The notes beneath the pieces were generated by a model. That model was not told where the DNA came from, did not search any database, and was given only the letters and a program-made list of their open reading frames with translations. This document shows positions 27,359 through 35,082 of a stretch of 64,000 nt of DNA, in pieces (positions within the stretch are counted from its first letter, which is position 1; each line of letters begins with the position of its first letter). Origin of the DNA: Vagococcus fluvialis (GTDB lineage Bacteria; Bacillota; Bacilli; Lactobacillales; Vagococcaceae); contig NZ_QPJV01000001.1 of assembly GCF_003337315.1 (NCBI RefSeq), positions 310,001 through 374,000 on the forward strand. Reading direction: 5' to 3'. A program made the position numbers and the translations under genes.

Positions 27359-28579
27359 TTAAATAAACATTTTTTGCAGAAAAGCAGATTTAACGTTCCT
27401 TAAATTTTCTAATTTATTCTCTTGGAGAATAATAGTTTCATCTAGTTGTTTAAAGAAGTTGCCGATTTTAGTTTGTTCTTCAAATGAATGAGGAAATTTA
27501 ACTAAACATGTTCCTAAATCTCCTAAATTAATTTTTTTAGGAAATGCAGTATGAATTATTTTTTTGTGTAGCTCTTTTTTAAATTCAAAATTGTTTATAT
27601 ACTTTTCCAAGTATAACGGATTAATCTTTGATGCTCTTATTAAAGCCAGACTAACGTAATAAGCCATATCATCACTATTAGTTAGGATTGCAGTATCCCC
27701 AATAACTCCAGCAGTAATTCTTGTCATAAAAATATCATTAATTTGAGGTTTTATTTTAAAATCTTTTTTATAGTCTTCTTTACTAATATATTTATTACTA
27801 TTATTGATGTCTTTAATATTTTCAACACTAATGAAAGGAACACCTGATTCTTGGTATCTAGGAGTTTGATGAGTGCCATCATAGTACTCTGCTAATCCTT
27901 CTAACTTACGCTGTTCCCAATCCTCATGGAAGTTTGTAAAACGAATATTAGGAAGTCGTTGATTAGTTTTAGGAAATAATTGTTGTAAAAAGCTCTTTTT
28001 TGTAAGTTTTAGAAGCTCTAACTCACGTTCCTGAAGAGTAATAGTCTCATCTAGTTGCTTGAAGAAGTTACCTATTTTGGTTTGTTCTTCAATTCTTGGA
28101 ATTAAACAGGGAGTCTCTTTTATTATCTTCAATCCTAAATTTTTAATCGTAGTGCCCGTTAAACTACTCATAAAATGTTTATAGATTTGATTAGTCTGTA
28201 ACAAATAATAAACATATTCTTTACTATATTCCTCTACAATTAAATAGGCAGTACTTTTTCCTAACATAATATTTTCGCCGTTATACCTAGCTAAATTACC
28301 AATAGTTCCATTGATTGACATTAATATTGTGTTTGAGTTCAACAAATTATCATTTTTAGTTTTTTGTAATTCATCAACATACTTTGTTTCATCAGTAACC
28401 AAAACATTTCCATCAACTAAATTATTTCCATTAATGAATGGAACCAGACCATCTTCCCGATATTCAGGAGTACCATGAATCCCATCACCAACTTTAGAAA
28501 GTCCGTCCCCCAACTTACGCTGTTCCCAATCGTCAATAAACCCTTTAAATCGTATTGAGGGTACATTTTTATTTTCCAT
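27359..28579 (-). CDS. hsdS: Type I restriction enzyme specificity subunit HsdS (expressed copy)
   Basis: HsdS sets the DNA target of both HsdM methylation and HsdR cleavage. The 406-residue protein shows the usual TRD1 - conserved helix - TRD2 - conserved helix order. TRD1 follows DDWEQRKLGDGLSKVGDG (about residue 16), the central spacer is EEQTKIGNFFKQLDETITLQ, TRD2 follows HEDWEQRKLEGLAEYYDGTH, and the terminal helix ends SAFLQKMFI. The ATG follows the fic stop by two bases, so translation is probably coupled to fic. Inversion with the silent gene at 25107-26297 would exchange one or both recognition domains. Confidence 0.93.
   Translation of the reverse strand: MENKNVPSIRFKGFIDDWEQRKLGDGLSKVGDGIHGTPEYREDGLVPFINGNNLVDGNVLVTDETKYVDELQKTKNDNLLNSNTILMSINGTIGNLARYNGENIMLGKSTAYLIVEEYSKEYVYYLLQTNQIYKHFMSSLTGTTIKNLGLKIIKETPCLIPRIEEQTKIGNFFKQLDETITLQERELELLKLTKKSFLQQLFPKTNQRLPNIRFTNFHEDWEQRKLEGLAEYYDGTHQTPRYQESGVPFISVENIKDINNSNKYISKEDYKKDFKIKPQINDIFMTRITAGVIGDTAILTNSDDMAYYVSLALIRASKINPLYLEKYINNFEFKKELHKKIIHTAFPKKINLGDLGTCLVKFPHSFEEQTKIGNFFKQLDETIILQENKLENLRNVKSAFLQKMFI
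27363..27376 (-). repeat. Inner 14-bp inverted repeat, active side
   Basis: Reverse complement of 26280-26293, at the 3' end of the expressed hsdS. Confidence 0.75.
27903..27920 (-). repeat. Internal copy of the WEQRKL repeat in front of TRD2
   Basis: The minus strand reads TTGGGAACAGCGTAAGTT, 18 of the 19 bases of the outer repeat. Recombination of this copy with 25115-25133 could place the silent TRD1 in the second position. An imperfect form is present in the silent gene near 25707-25723. Confidence 0.8.
27975..28048 (-). repeat. Central 74-bp inverted repeat, active side
   Basis: Exact reverse complement of 25578-25651. Inversion here would swap the 3' halves (TRD2 plus end) of the two specificity genes and turn the recombinase around. 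Confidence 0.92.
28511..28529 (-). repeat. Outer 19-bp inverted repeat, active side
   Basis: Reverse complement of 25115-25133, at codons for WEQRKL near the N-terminus of expressed HsdS. Inversion here would swap both recognition domains while keeping the expressed start. Confidence 0.9.
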
Positions 28580-28581
28580 TT

Positions 28582-29214
28582 CTATTCAATTTCACCCTTT
28601 CTTTCACTTATATTAAGCTCATCAATAAGGTATTCAGTATATCCCTCATAATAATAACTAATATCGATACCTTTCATGTAAACTTCTCTATCATCAATTT
28701 TATCTGTTAAAGCATTTTGTAATAAGTATTTAATTTCTATGTCTTTAATTGGACTTCTTTCCATTGCAAGTAAATAATCTTCTTTATCTATTAAGTTCCA
28801 GTCTACAACTTTTTTTAGAGAATTCTTTAAAATCAAATCCAACCAAATCCGTGTACTTCTGACATTTCCTTCTCCAAAAGGGTGAGCGATATTCATTTCA
28901 ACATACTTTTCAACTATTTCATCAAAGGTACTCATTGGCATTTTATCAATATGATTAAGAGACGGTTCTAGGTACATAACTGGTACAAATCGAAAGTTAC
29001 CTTTTGAAATATTTACCTCTCTTTTTTTTCCTGCAAAAGGATAGATATCTTGAAATAAATAATAATGAATGTCCTTTAATCCTTGATATGTACCAACTTC
29101 AAATTTATTTATTTTATCTAACTCAAATAATTCTTTAGCTCTTATTTTACTTAGCTTCTTTTCTGTATTGTTTAACTCTAATTGATTTGTGATTCCTAAT
29201 AAATTATCAAGCAT
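28582..29214 (-). CDS. Fic/DOC family protein inside the type I R-M operon
   Basis: Fic proteins usually transfer AMP or another nucleotide group onto a target protein. This 210-residue protein has the Fic core: an FPFAGK-type segment (DIYPFAGKKREVNISKGNF, about residues 56-74) and the active-site loop HPFGEGNVRSTR (about 111-122), where the common form is HPFREGNGRSTR. Histidine, acidic residue, asparagine and both arginines remain, but the second glycine is valine, which may alter the phosphate-binding loop. I see no clear inhibitory helix motif. It starts 19 bases after hsdM and ends two bases before hsdS, so it is co-expressed with the methylase. Confidence 0.85.
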   Translation of the reverse strand: MLDNLLGITNQLELNNTEKKLSKIRAKELFELDKINKFEVGTYQGLKDIHYYLFQDIYPFAGKKREVNISKGNFRFVPVMYLEPSLNHIDKMPMSTFDEIVEKYVEMNIAHPFGEGNVRSTRIWLDLILKNSLKKVVDWNLIDKEDYLLAMERSPIKDIEIKYLLQNALTDKIDDREVYMKGIDISYYYEGYTEYLIDELNISERKGEIE

Positions 29215-29232
29215 ACTCTCACTCCTTTTAAA

Positions 29233-30825
29233 CTAATCCTCAGAGAATATATCTAATGCTCCTTGCATCCACTCAGCATCTTCTTCACTATAAGTTAATT
29301 CTTTTAACATACTTAATATTTCGGCATTAACTTCCTTTTTCTTGGCTCTAATTTCTTTCATCTCAAGTCCGATTTCTGCCATATCAATTGGTTCTTCTTC
29401 TTCAAATGTATCCACATATCTAGGTATATTTAAGTTAAAATCATTTTCTTTAATTTCATCAAATGTTGCTACATGAGAGTATTTTTCAATGTTTTCTCGT
29501 TTTTTGTAGGTTTCAACAATTTTATCAATATGTTCATTAGAAAGTTTATTTTGATTTTTTTCTTTAGTAAATTCTTGACTGGCGTCAATAAACAATACAT
29601 CTCTAGTTGTTTTATTTTTTTTCATAATAATAACTGTTGTTGGTATCGATGTTCCAAAGAATAAATTCGCTGGCATACCAATAATTGCATCAATACTACC
29701 ATCTTCTAATAATTTTTTACGAATAACACCTTCTGCTGCTCCTCTAAATAACACACCATGTGGTAAAACGATAGCCATTGTTCCAGTATCTTTCAAATGA
29801 TAAAAACCATGTAATAAAAAGGCAAAATCTGCTTTTGATTTTGGTGCTAATTTTCCGTAGCGATTAAAACGAGAATCATCTAAGAAAGTATTATCTGCTG
29901 ACCATTTAGCAGAATAAGGTGGATTCATAACAACAGAATCAAACGTATAAGGTTCATCTGTTGGCCAATCTTTATTTAATGTATCTCCATTTCTTAAATT
30001 CATATCTTCTTTTTCGACACCATGTAAAATCAAATTCATTTTTGCTAAGTTAAAGGTAGTTGTATTCATCTCTTGACCATGATATTTTACACTTTCTGGA
30101 TGTTTAATATAGTCTCTAATATGTAACATCAAAGATCCTGATCCCATAGTCGGGTCAAATACACTAAGCAAAGGTTTATCTTCCTGACCGATTGCTGCGA
30201 TTCGTGCCATCATAACAGAGACTTCTTTTGGTGTGTAGAATTCCCCTGCTTTTTTTCCAGCTTCTGATGCAAATTGGCCAATTAGAAATTCATAGGCATC
30301 TCCGATAACATCTCCATCATGACCTAAAACATCAACTTCATCTAATTTCTTTAGAACTTCACTAATTGTAATATTTTGTTGTTGCTCATCATTTCCAAGC
30401 TTTCTTGATGATAAATCCACATCATCAAATAAACCAATAAATTGGTCATAGTTATTTGAAAGATTAGAAAACGCTTTTCTTAAATCTGTTAATTGGAAAA
30501 GATTTTGTTTAGCTTCATCCGCTAAAACATTAAATAAAAATTCTGGTTCAATCATGTAATTCAATGTGTCGTTTAACGTGCCAATCAAATCGCTCCTAGT
30601 GTCATCATCATTTAATAATTCTTCAAACAAAACAGTTTGCTCTTTTGCTGTTGGATAATCATCTAAACTCTCTCCAGCTTGTTCCACTACTTCCACTAAT
30701 AATTTGTCTGATAAATACTTATAGAAAATCAAGCCTAATAAGTAGTTTTTATATTCTGATGCATCCATTTTACTTCTTAAATTATCTGCTGCACTAAATA
30801 GTTTTTGATTAAGTTCTGCTCCCAA
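29233..30825 (-). CDS. hsdM: Type I restriction enzyme, methylase subunit HsdM
   Basis: HsdM makes N6-methyladenine at the site chosen by HsdS. The protein of about 530 residues has the N-terminal HsdM helical domain (MDASEYKNYLLGLIFYKYLS), the SAM-binding motif FDPTMGSGSLMLHI (about residues 224-237), and catalytic motif IV NPPYSAKW (about 303-310). I prefer the TTG at 30825, nine bases after GAGG, because the family starts near ELNQKLFSAADNLR; a GTG 15 bases upstream is in frame. It opens the hsdM-fic-hsdS operon. The terminator of the preceding gene ends only about 30 bases upstream, which leaves almost no room for a separate promoter. Confidence 0.93.
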   Translation of the reverse strand: MGAELNQKLFSAADNLRSKMDASEYKNYLLGLIFYKYLSDKLLVEVVEQAGESLDDYPTAKEQTVLFEELLNDDDTRSDLIGTLNDTLNYMIEPEFLFNVLADEAKQNLFQLTDLRKAFSNLSNNYDQFIGLFDDVDLSSRKLGNDEQQQNITISEVLKKLDEVDVLGHDGDVIGDAYEFLIGQFASEAGKKAGEFYTPKEVSVMMARIAAIGQEDKPLLSVFDPTMGSGSLMLHIRDYIKHPESVKYHGQEMNTTTFNLAKMNLILHGVEKEDMNLRNGDTLNKDWPTDEPYTFDSVVMNPPYSAKWSADNTFLDDSRFNRYGKLAPKSKADFAFLLHGFYHLKDTGTMAIVLPHGVLFRGAAEGVIRKKLLEDGSIDAIIGMPANLFFGTSIPTTVIIMKKNKTTRDVLFIDASQEFTKEKNQNKLSNEHIDKIVETYKKRENIEKYSHVATFDEIKENDFNLNIPRYVDTFEEEEPIDMAEIGLEMKEIRAKKKEVNAEILSMLKELTYSEEDAEWMQGALDIFSED

Positions 30826-30855
30826 TTCAATAAACCTCACTTTACATTTTTCTAA

Positions 30856-30893
30856 ACTAAAAAAATGAGTTTGAGCCTAAACCCAAACTCACT
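30856..30893 (-). terminator. Terminator between the DUF1831 gene and hsdM
   Basis: On the minus strand, TGAGTTTG pairs with CAAACTCA around a 10-base loop and is followed by TTTTTTT. Confidence 0.82.
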
Positions 30894-30904
30894 ATTTTTA
30901 ATTT

Positions 30905-31249
30905 TTATTTTACTTCTTCAAAACATCCATAATGAATCATATCTGCCATGATATATTTAAATTGATCACGTTTTTCAGCATGTTGGTCACCGTTAAAAAT
31001 ATTTAAGCTTTTTAGTCCATTAGCTGTTGTGATTGACATTTTTAATGTTTTTAAATCTTTTGCCACTGTGATTTTTAATTTAGGGCTTTGTTTGTTTTGA
31101 GGATTTGTATCAAGTGGTCTTGCTAATTGAAAATTACCTGATTTGGTTTCTGTAAAACCATAATCTTTAAATGAGTAAGGTCTTGCTTTGTCACTTACTT
31201 TATAATATTGTTTTGAGCCTTCAACTGTTGCTTTATCTAAAAAAGACAT
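30905..31249 (-). CDS. DUF1831 family protein
   Basis: This 114-residue protein matches DUF1831, a Lactobacillales family of unknown function that typically lies next to a cysteine desulfurase gene. Recognisable segments are the YSFKDYGFTETKSGNFQLAR block (about residues 25-44), RPLDTNPQNKQSPKLKI and the TTANGLKSLNIF segment. AAGGAGG before the ATG fixes the start. It lies 65 bases after the desulfurase stop on the same strand and ends in its own terminator, so a shared operon is likely. A role in sulfur transfer to tRNA is only inferred from location. Confidence 0.85.
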   Translation of the reverse strand: MSFLDKATVEGSKQYYKVSDKARPYSFKDYGFTETKSGNFQLARPLDTNPQNKQSPKLKITVAKDLKTLKMSITTANGLKSLNIFNGDQHAEKRDQFKYIMADMIHYGCFEEVK

Positions 31250-31314
31250 GGGACTCCTCCTTAAGTTTTCTTACATTAATTATAACAAAAACAATAAGAA
31301 TTGGTAGTCATTTC

Positions 31315-32457
31315 TTAGACTAAACTTTTAATTGTTTCTGCTAATTTTTCTGAGAACATCTCAATATCCTCAGAAGTTAAACCGTAACCAAAACTAATTC
31401 TAATAGACTCTGAGGCGGCTTCTTTTGTTTCAGGTTTCATTGCTAGAATAACAGGTGACGGTGCTACGGTTCCTGCACTACAAGCTGAGCCTGTTGAAAT
31501 AGCATAGCCTAATAAATCTAATTTAGATAACAGTAAGTTACTTTTAACTCCTTTAAACCAAATATTTAAAATATGAGCTAAGTGGTTATCTTCACTACCA
31601 TTTACTTCAAAATCAATATTTTCTTCTCTTAGTTTTGATAAAATAATTTCTCTGTATGCTAAGTATTTTTCTTTATTAGCTAGTTTTTGTTCTTCGCTTA
31701 ATAAGGTAATTGCTTTTTTTAAGCCAGCAATTCCTGCTAAATTTTCTGTTCCAGCTCGTTTTTTCTCTTCTTGGTCACCGCCATGAATCATAATTGGCAC
31801 AACGCGCCCCTTTTTAATATATAAAAAGCCTACACCTTTTGGTCCATTTATTTTATGTCCTGAAACGCTTAAATAATCTACTTTTAATTCTTTAACATCT
31901 ATTTTTTCAGTTCCAAAAGCTTGCACAGCATCTGTATGAAATAAGGCTTGATGCTCTTCTAATAACTCACCAATCTTGCATATTGGATTAATAGTTCCAA
32001 CTTCATTATTACCAAACATTGTCGTTACTAAAATCGTATCATCTCTTAGAGCTGCTGCTACTTGTTCAACAGTTATCCCTCCTGTTTCATTAACAGGAAG
32101 TAGAGTGATTTCAAAACCTAGTGTTTCTAAATAATCAAGCGAATGCGTTACTGCGCTGTGTTCAGCATTTGTGGAAATAATATGTTTCCCTTTATCTTTT
32201 TGAGTCAGAGCTGTTTGAATAATCGCTGTATTATCCCCTTCAGTTCCTCCACTATTAAATATAATTTCTGTTGAGTGACAGTTAATTGACTGGGAAATTT
32301 CCTCACGCGCCATCTCCAGTTCAAATGACGCTTTGCGTCCAAACCCGTGGATACTAGATGGGTTACCGAAAACGTTAGCCATGATGCGAGTCATTTCTTC
32401 AATGACTTCTGGATGCATTGGCGTTGTTGCTGCATGATCTAAATAAACTTCTACCAT
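31315..32457 (-). CDS. Cysteine desulfurase (IscS/NifS-like)
   Basis: This PLP enzyme releases sulfur from cysteine as a persulfide. The 380-residue protein begins VYLDHAATTPMHPEV, has the lysine that binds PLP in SVSGHKINGPKGVGF (about residues 199-213), a histidine pair in NAEHSAVTH, and the persulfide cysteine in STGSACSAGTVAPS (about 320-333). The short loop around this cysteine matches the group that feeds MnmA for tRNA 2-thiouridine rather than SufS. The family usually lies beside mnmA; here the R-M island separates them. The ribosome site (AGAAGAG/GTGAAG) is weak. Confidence 0.9.
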   Translation of the reverse strand: MVEVYLDHAATTPMHPEVIEEMTRIMANVFGNPSSIHGFGRKASFELEMAREEISQSINCHSTEIIFNSGGTEGDNTAIIQTALTQKDKGKHIISTNAEHSAVTHSLDYLETLGFEITLLPVNETGGITVEQVAAALRDDTILVTTMFGNNEVGTINPICKIGELLEEHQALFHTDAVQAFGTEKIDVKELKVDYLSVSGHKINGPKGVGFLYIKKGRVVPIMIHGGDQEEKKRAGTENLAGIAGLKKAITLLSEEQKLANKEKYLAYREIILSKLREENIDFEVNGSEDNHLAHILNIWFKGVKSNLLLSKLDLLGYAISTGSACSAGTVAPSPVILAMKPETKEAASESIRISFGYGLTSEDIEMFSEKLAETIKSLV

Positions 32458-32536
32458 TTCTTCACTCTTCTTTCTACTTATTTATACTCAGTATCATAAC
32501 ACAAAACCTTTTTATAAAAGTAATTTTATGATTGAA

Positions 32537-32571
32537 AAAAAGACCAACTCATCAGAGCTGGCCTTTTTAGA
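32537..32571 (-). terminator. Terminator downstream of cardiolipin synthase gene
   Basis: On the minus strand, AGGCCAGCTC and GAGTTGGTCT pair with two G-U pairs, followed by a T-run. Confidence 0.82.
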
Positions 32572-32580
32572 CTATATTTT

Positions 32581-34113
32581 TTATAAAAGTGGTGAGAATA
32601 CTGACAATACAGCACGTCCCATACGAACTGGCCATTTAATATTTTCGGCTTCTTCTAAAGTAATTAATTGACTGACACTTTCTGTTTCTAGATGATCTTT
32701 TAACACATCTCCAACAGCAGCTGTTTTATACATCCAAACACCACACTCAAAATGTAGGAATAAACTACGATAGTCTAAGTTGACTGTTCCAACTGTTGCA
32801 TATAGACCATCTACAACAAATGTTTTCGAATGAATAAATCCAGGTGTGTACTCAAAAATTTTAACTCCAGCTTCAATTAACTGAGCATAATTTGATTTTG
32901 TAACCGCATGGACATACCATTTATCAGGTTTGTGAGGTACTATAATTCGGACATCAACTCCACCTTTAGCAGCTGTACACAAAGCTTCCATTAATAAGTT
33001 ATCAATAATTAAGTACGGTGTTGTGATTAAAACTGAATCTTTTGCTTTGTTAATTAGGTTTAAGTAAACATTCATCCCTACTGTTTCATTATCAAAAGGT
33101 GAGTCCACGTAAGGTTGATAGTAACCATGACTTACTGGTAACTCTTCTTCTTTAAATTCCGGATAAAAGTCTGCTAAATCGTCATCACCTTTATAAACAA
33201 ATTCCCATAGAGATAAGAATAATAAAGTGAATCCCCAAGCAGCATCTCCTTTAACCATAATGGAATTATCCTTCCAATGGCCAAAGCGCTCAACTTCATT
33301 AATATATTCGTCAGCTAAATTAATCCCGCCAGTAAAGGCAACTTTTCCGTCAATTACAGCAATTTTTCTATGGTTTCGGTTGTTGAAGATTGGTGATAAT
33401 ACTGGAATAAACGGATTGAAGACACAGCATTTAATACCCATATTCTCTAATTTTCGGTAGTAATGATGTGGCAATGTTGTTAAACAACCAAAATCATCAT
33501 AAATAAATCTGACATCTAAGCCAGCTTTAGCTTTTCTTTCTAACACGTCAAGAAGAGCATTCCACATTTTTCCTTCTTCAACAATAAAATACTCCATAAA
33601 GATATACTTTTCAGCTTTTTCAAGTTCCACAAGCATGGCTTCAAAAGCTTGTTCTCCAAGAGGAAAATATTCACTTGTCGTATTTTTAAATAAAGCACCC
33701 TCACCGTATTTTGTTAGATAATTAGATTGAATAATAGCATCCATGTTACCATCGTCAATCTTAATATCTTTAACAGTTGTTAAATTAGCATTTTTTTCTT
33801 TTTCTTGAATCCGTGACATGATTTCCTTATCATCTCTTGAGAAACGAACTCGACCAAAGACAAGATAAATAACTGTTCCAAAAATCGGAATTAGCATAAT
33901 TGGAATAATCCAAGCAATCTTATAGGCCGGATTACTTCGATTGTTAACAATCTTAATAATAACAGCTGCTGATACAATTATATAAGTACTATAAAAATAT
34001 ACGAAATACTCTTGAAATCTAAATATAATAGCAAATAATAACCCTAACTGAAACAAAATTAATAAACCAATAATAATGGCGCGATTTGATATAAGTTTCA
34101 TTAGTTTTTTCAT
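32581..34113 (-). CDS. cls: Cardiolipin synthase
   Basis: This enzyme joins two phosphatidylglycerol molecules into cardiolipin plus glycerol at the membrane. It is about 510 residues long with two N-terminal membrane helices (about residues 8-55), a PLDc_N stretch including IPIFGTVIYLVFGR, and two HKD motifs: NHRKIAVIDGKVAFTGGIN and IHSKTFVVDGLYATVGTVN. I chose the ATG at 34113 (MKKLMKLISNR) because GAGGGTG lies six bases upstream; the frame extends 15 codons further without one. It is a single-gene unit. Confidence 0.92.
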   Translation of the reverse strand: MKKLMKLISNRAIIIGLLILFQLGLLFAIIFRFQEYFVYFYSTYIIVSAAVIIKIVNNRSNPAYKIAWIIPIMLIPIFGTVIYLVFGRVRFSRDDKEIMSRIQEKEKNANLTTVKDIKIDDGNMDAIIQSNYLTKYGEGALFKNTTSEYFPLGEQAFEAMLVELEKAEKYIFMEYFIVEEGKMWNALLDVLERKAKAGLDVRFIYDDFGCLTTLPHHYYRKLENMGIKCCVFNPFIPVLSPIFNNRNHRKIAVIDGKVAFTGGINLADEYINEVERFGHWKDNSIMVKGDAAWGFTLLFLSLWEFVYKGDDDLADFYPEFKEEELPVSHGYYQPYVDSPFDNETVGMNVYLNLINKAKDSVLITTPYLIIDNLLMEALCTAAKGGVDVRIIVPHKPDKWYVHAVTKSNYAQLIEAGVKIFEYTPGFIHSKTFVVDGLYATVGTVNLDYRSLFLHFECGVWMYKTAAVGDVLKDHLETESVSQLITLEEAENIKWPVRMGRAVLSVFSPLL

Positions 34114-34174
34114 CTTGTCACCCTCTTTCCTTTTAAATACTATAGTAAATAATAACAAGTTTCAACTAAGAAAC

Positions 34175-34205
34175 AAAAAAGCGATACTTTTTTTAGTATC
34201 GCTTT
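34175..34205 (-). terminator. Terminator downstream of aldo/keto reductase gene
   Basis: GCGATAC and GTATCGC form a perfect 7-bp stem with a T-run on the minus strand. Confidence 0.82.
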
Positions 34206-34215
34206 CTTATCCTTA

Positions 34216-35055
34216 TTAAAATGTGGTTTCATCTGGATTTAAAGCAAGTCCAGCAGTCCCTCTTAACTGATCAATTGTTTCCATATCTTCTTTTGATAAT
34301 TCAAAATCGAAGACTTGGATATTTTCTTTAATTCTAGATTCTGTAACTGATTTTGGTAGTGGTAAGAAACCATGTTGTAGTGACCATCTTAAAACAACTT
34401 GAGCCACTGTTTTATTATATTTAGCTGCTAACTCTTTTAAGCTATCAACTTCAAATATTTTCCCTGTACCAAGTGGGCTATAGGCTTCCAGTAAAATATC
34501 TTTTTCTCGGCAATATGACACAATTTCTGGTTGCATATCACTTGGGTTTAAAAAGATTTGATTAACAACGGGTTTGATTTTCGCTGTTTTAAGTAACGCA
34601 TCTATATGATGAGGATGGAAGTTCGAAACTCCGATTGCCTTAATCTTGCCCTCAGCAACTGCCTCTTCCATAGCACGCCAGCTCTCAGCATTACCTGTTG
34701 CAAAATCAGGACGTAAATCAACTGGATTAGGCCAGTGGATTAAATATAAATCTACATAATCCAAATCTAATTTAGCTAATGATTCGTCAATCGCAAGCTT
34801 AGCTTTTTCATAAGAGTGATTATTGTTCCAAAGTTTTGTTGTAATAAACAATTCACTTCGATCAATACCACTTTTCTTAATAGCTCGGCCAACACTTTCT
34901 TCGTTACCATAAATAGCTGCAGTATCAATATGACGATAACCAGCCTTTAAAGCGTGTGTAACTGAGCTTTCGGCTACATCTCCGTCAGGTGTTTGCCATG
35001 TTCCAAATCCGATTTTTGGAATATTTAAACCATTACTTAATTCATAAGAATCCAA
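34216..35055 (-). CDS. Aldo/keto reductase
   Basis: This 279-residue NADPH-dependent oxidoreductase has the family opening IPKIGFGTWQTPDGD, the catalytic set D-Y-K-H (GYRHIDTAAIYGNE with Asp and Tyr; FITTKLWN with Lys; LIHWPNP with His), and the C-terminal NADPH site LPKSVTESRIKEN (about residues 240-252). The type is close to B. subtilis YvgN/YtbE, which reduce methylglyoxal and other aldehydes; the substrate here is not determined. The start is TTG, with AGGAGG eight bases upstream. It is a single-gene unit with its own terminator. Confidence 0.9.
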   Translation of the reverse strand: MDSYELSNGLNIPKIGFGTWQTPDGDVAESSVTHALKAGYRHIDTAAIYGNEESVGRAIKKSGIDRSELFITTKLWNNNHSYEKAKLAIDESLAKLDLDYVDLYLIHWPNPVDLRPDFATGNAESWRAMEEAVAEGKIKAIGVSNFHPHHIDALLKTAKIKPVVNQIFLNPSDMQPEIVSYCREKDILLEAYSPLGTGKIFEVDSLKELAAKYNKTVAQVVLRWSLQHGFLPLPKSVTESRIKENIQVFDFELSKEDMETIDQLRGTAGLALNPDETTF

Positions 35056-35082
35056 AATAACTACCTCCTAATGTGTGATAAT

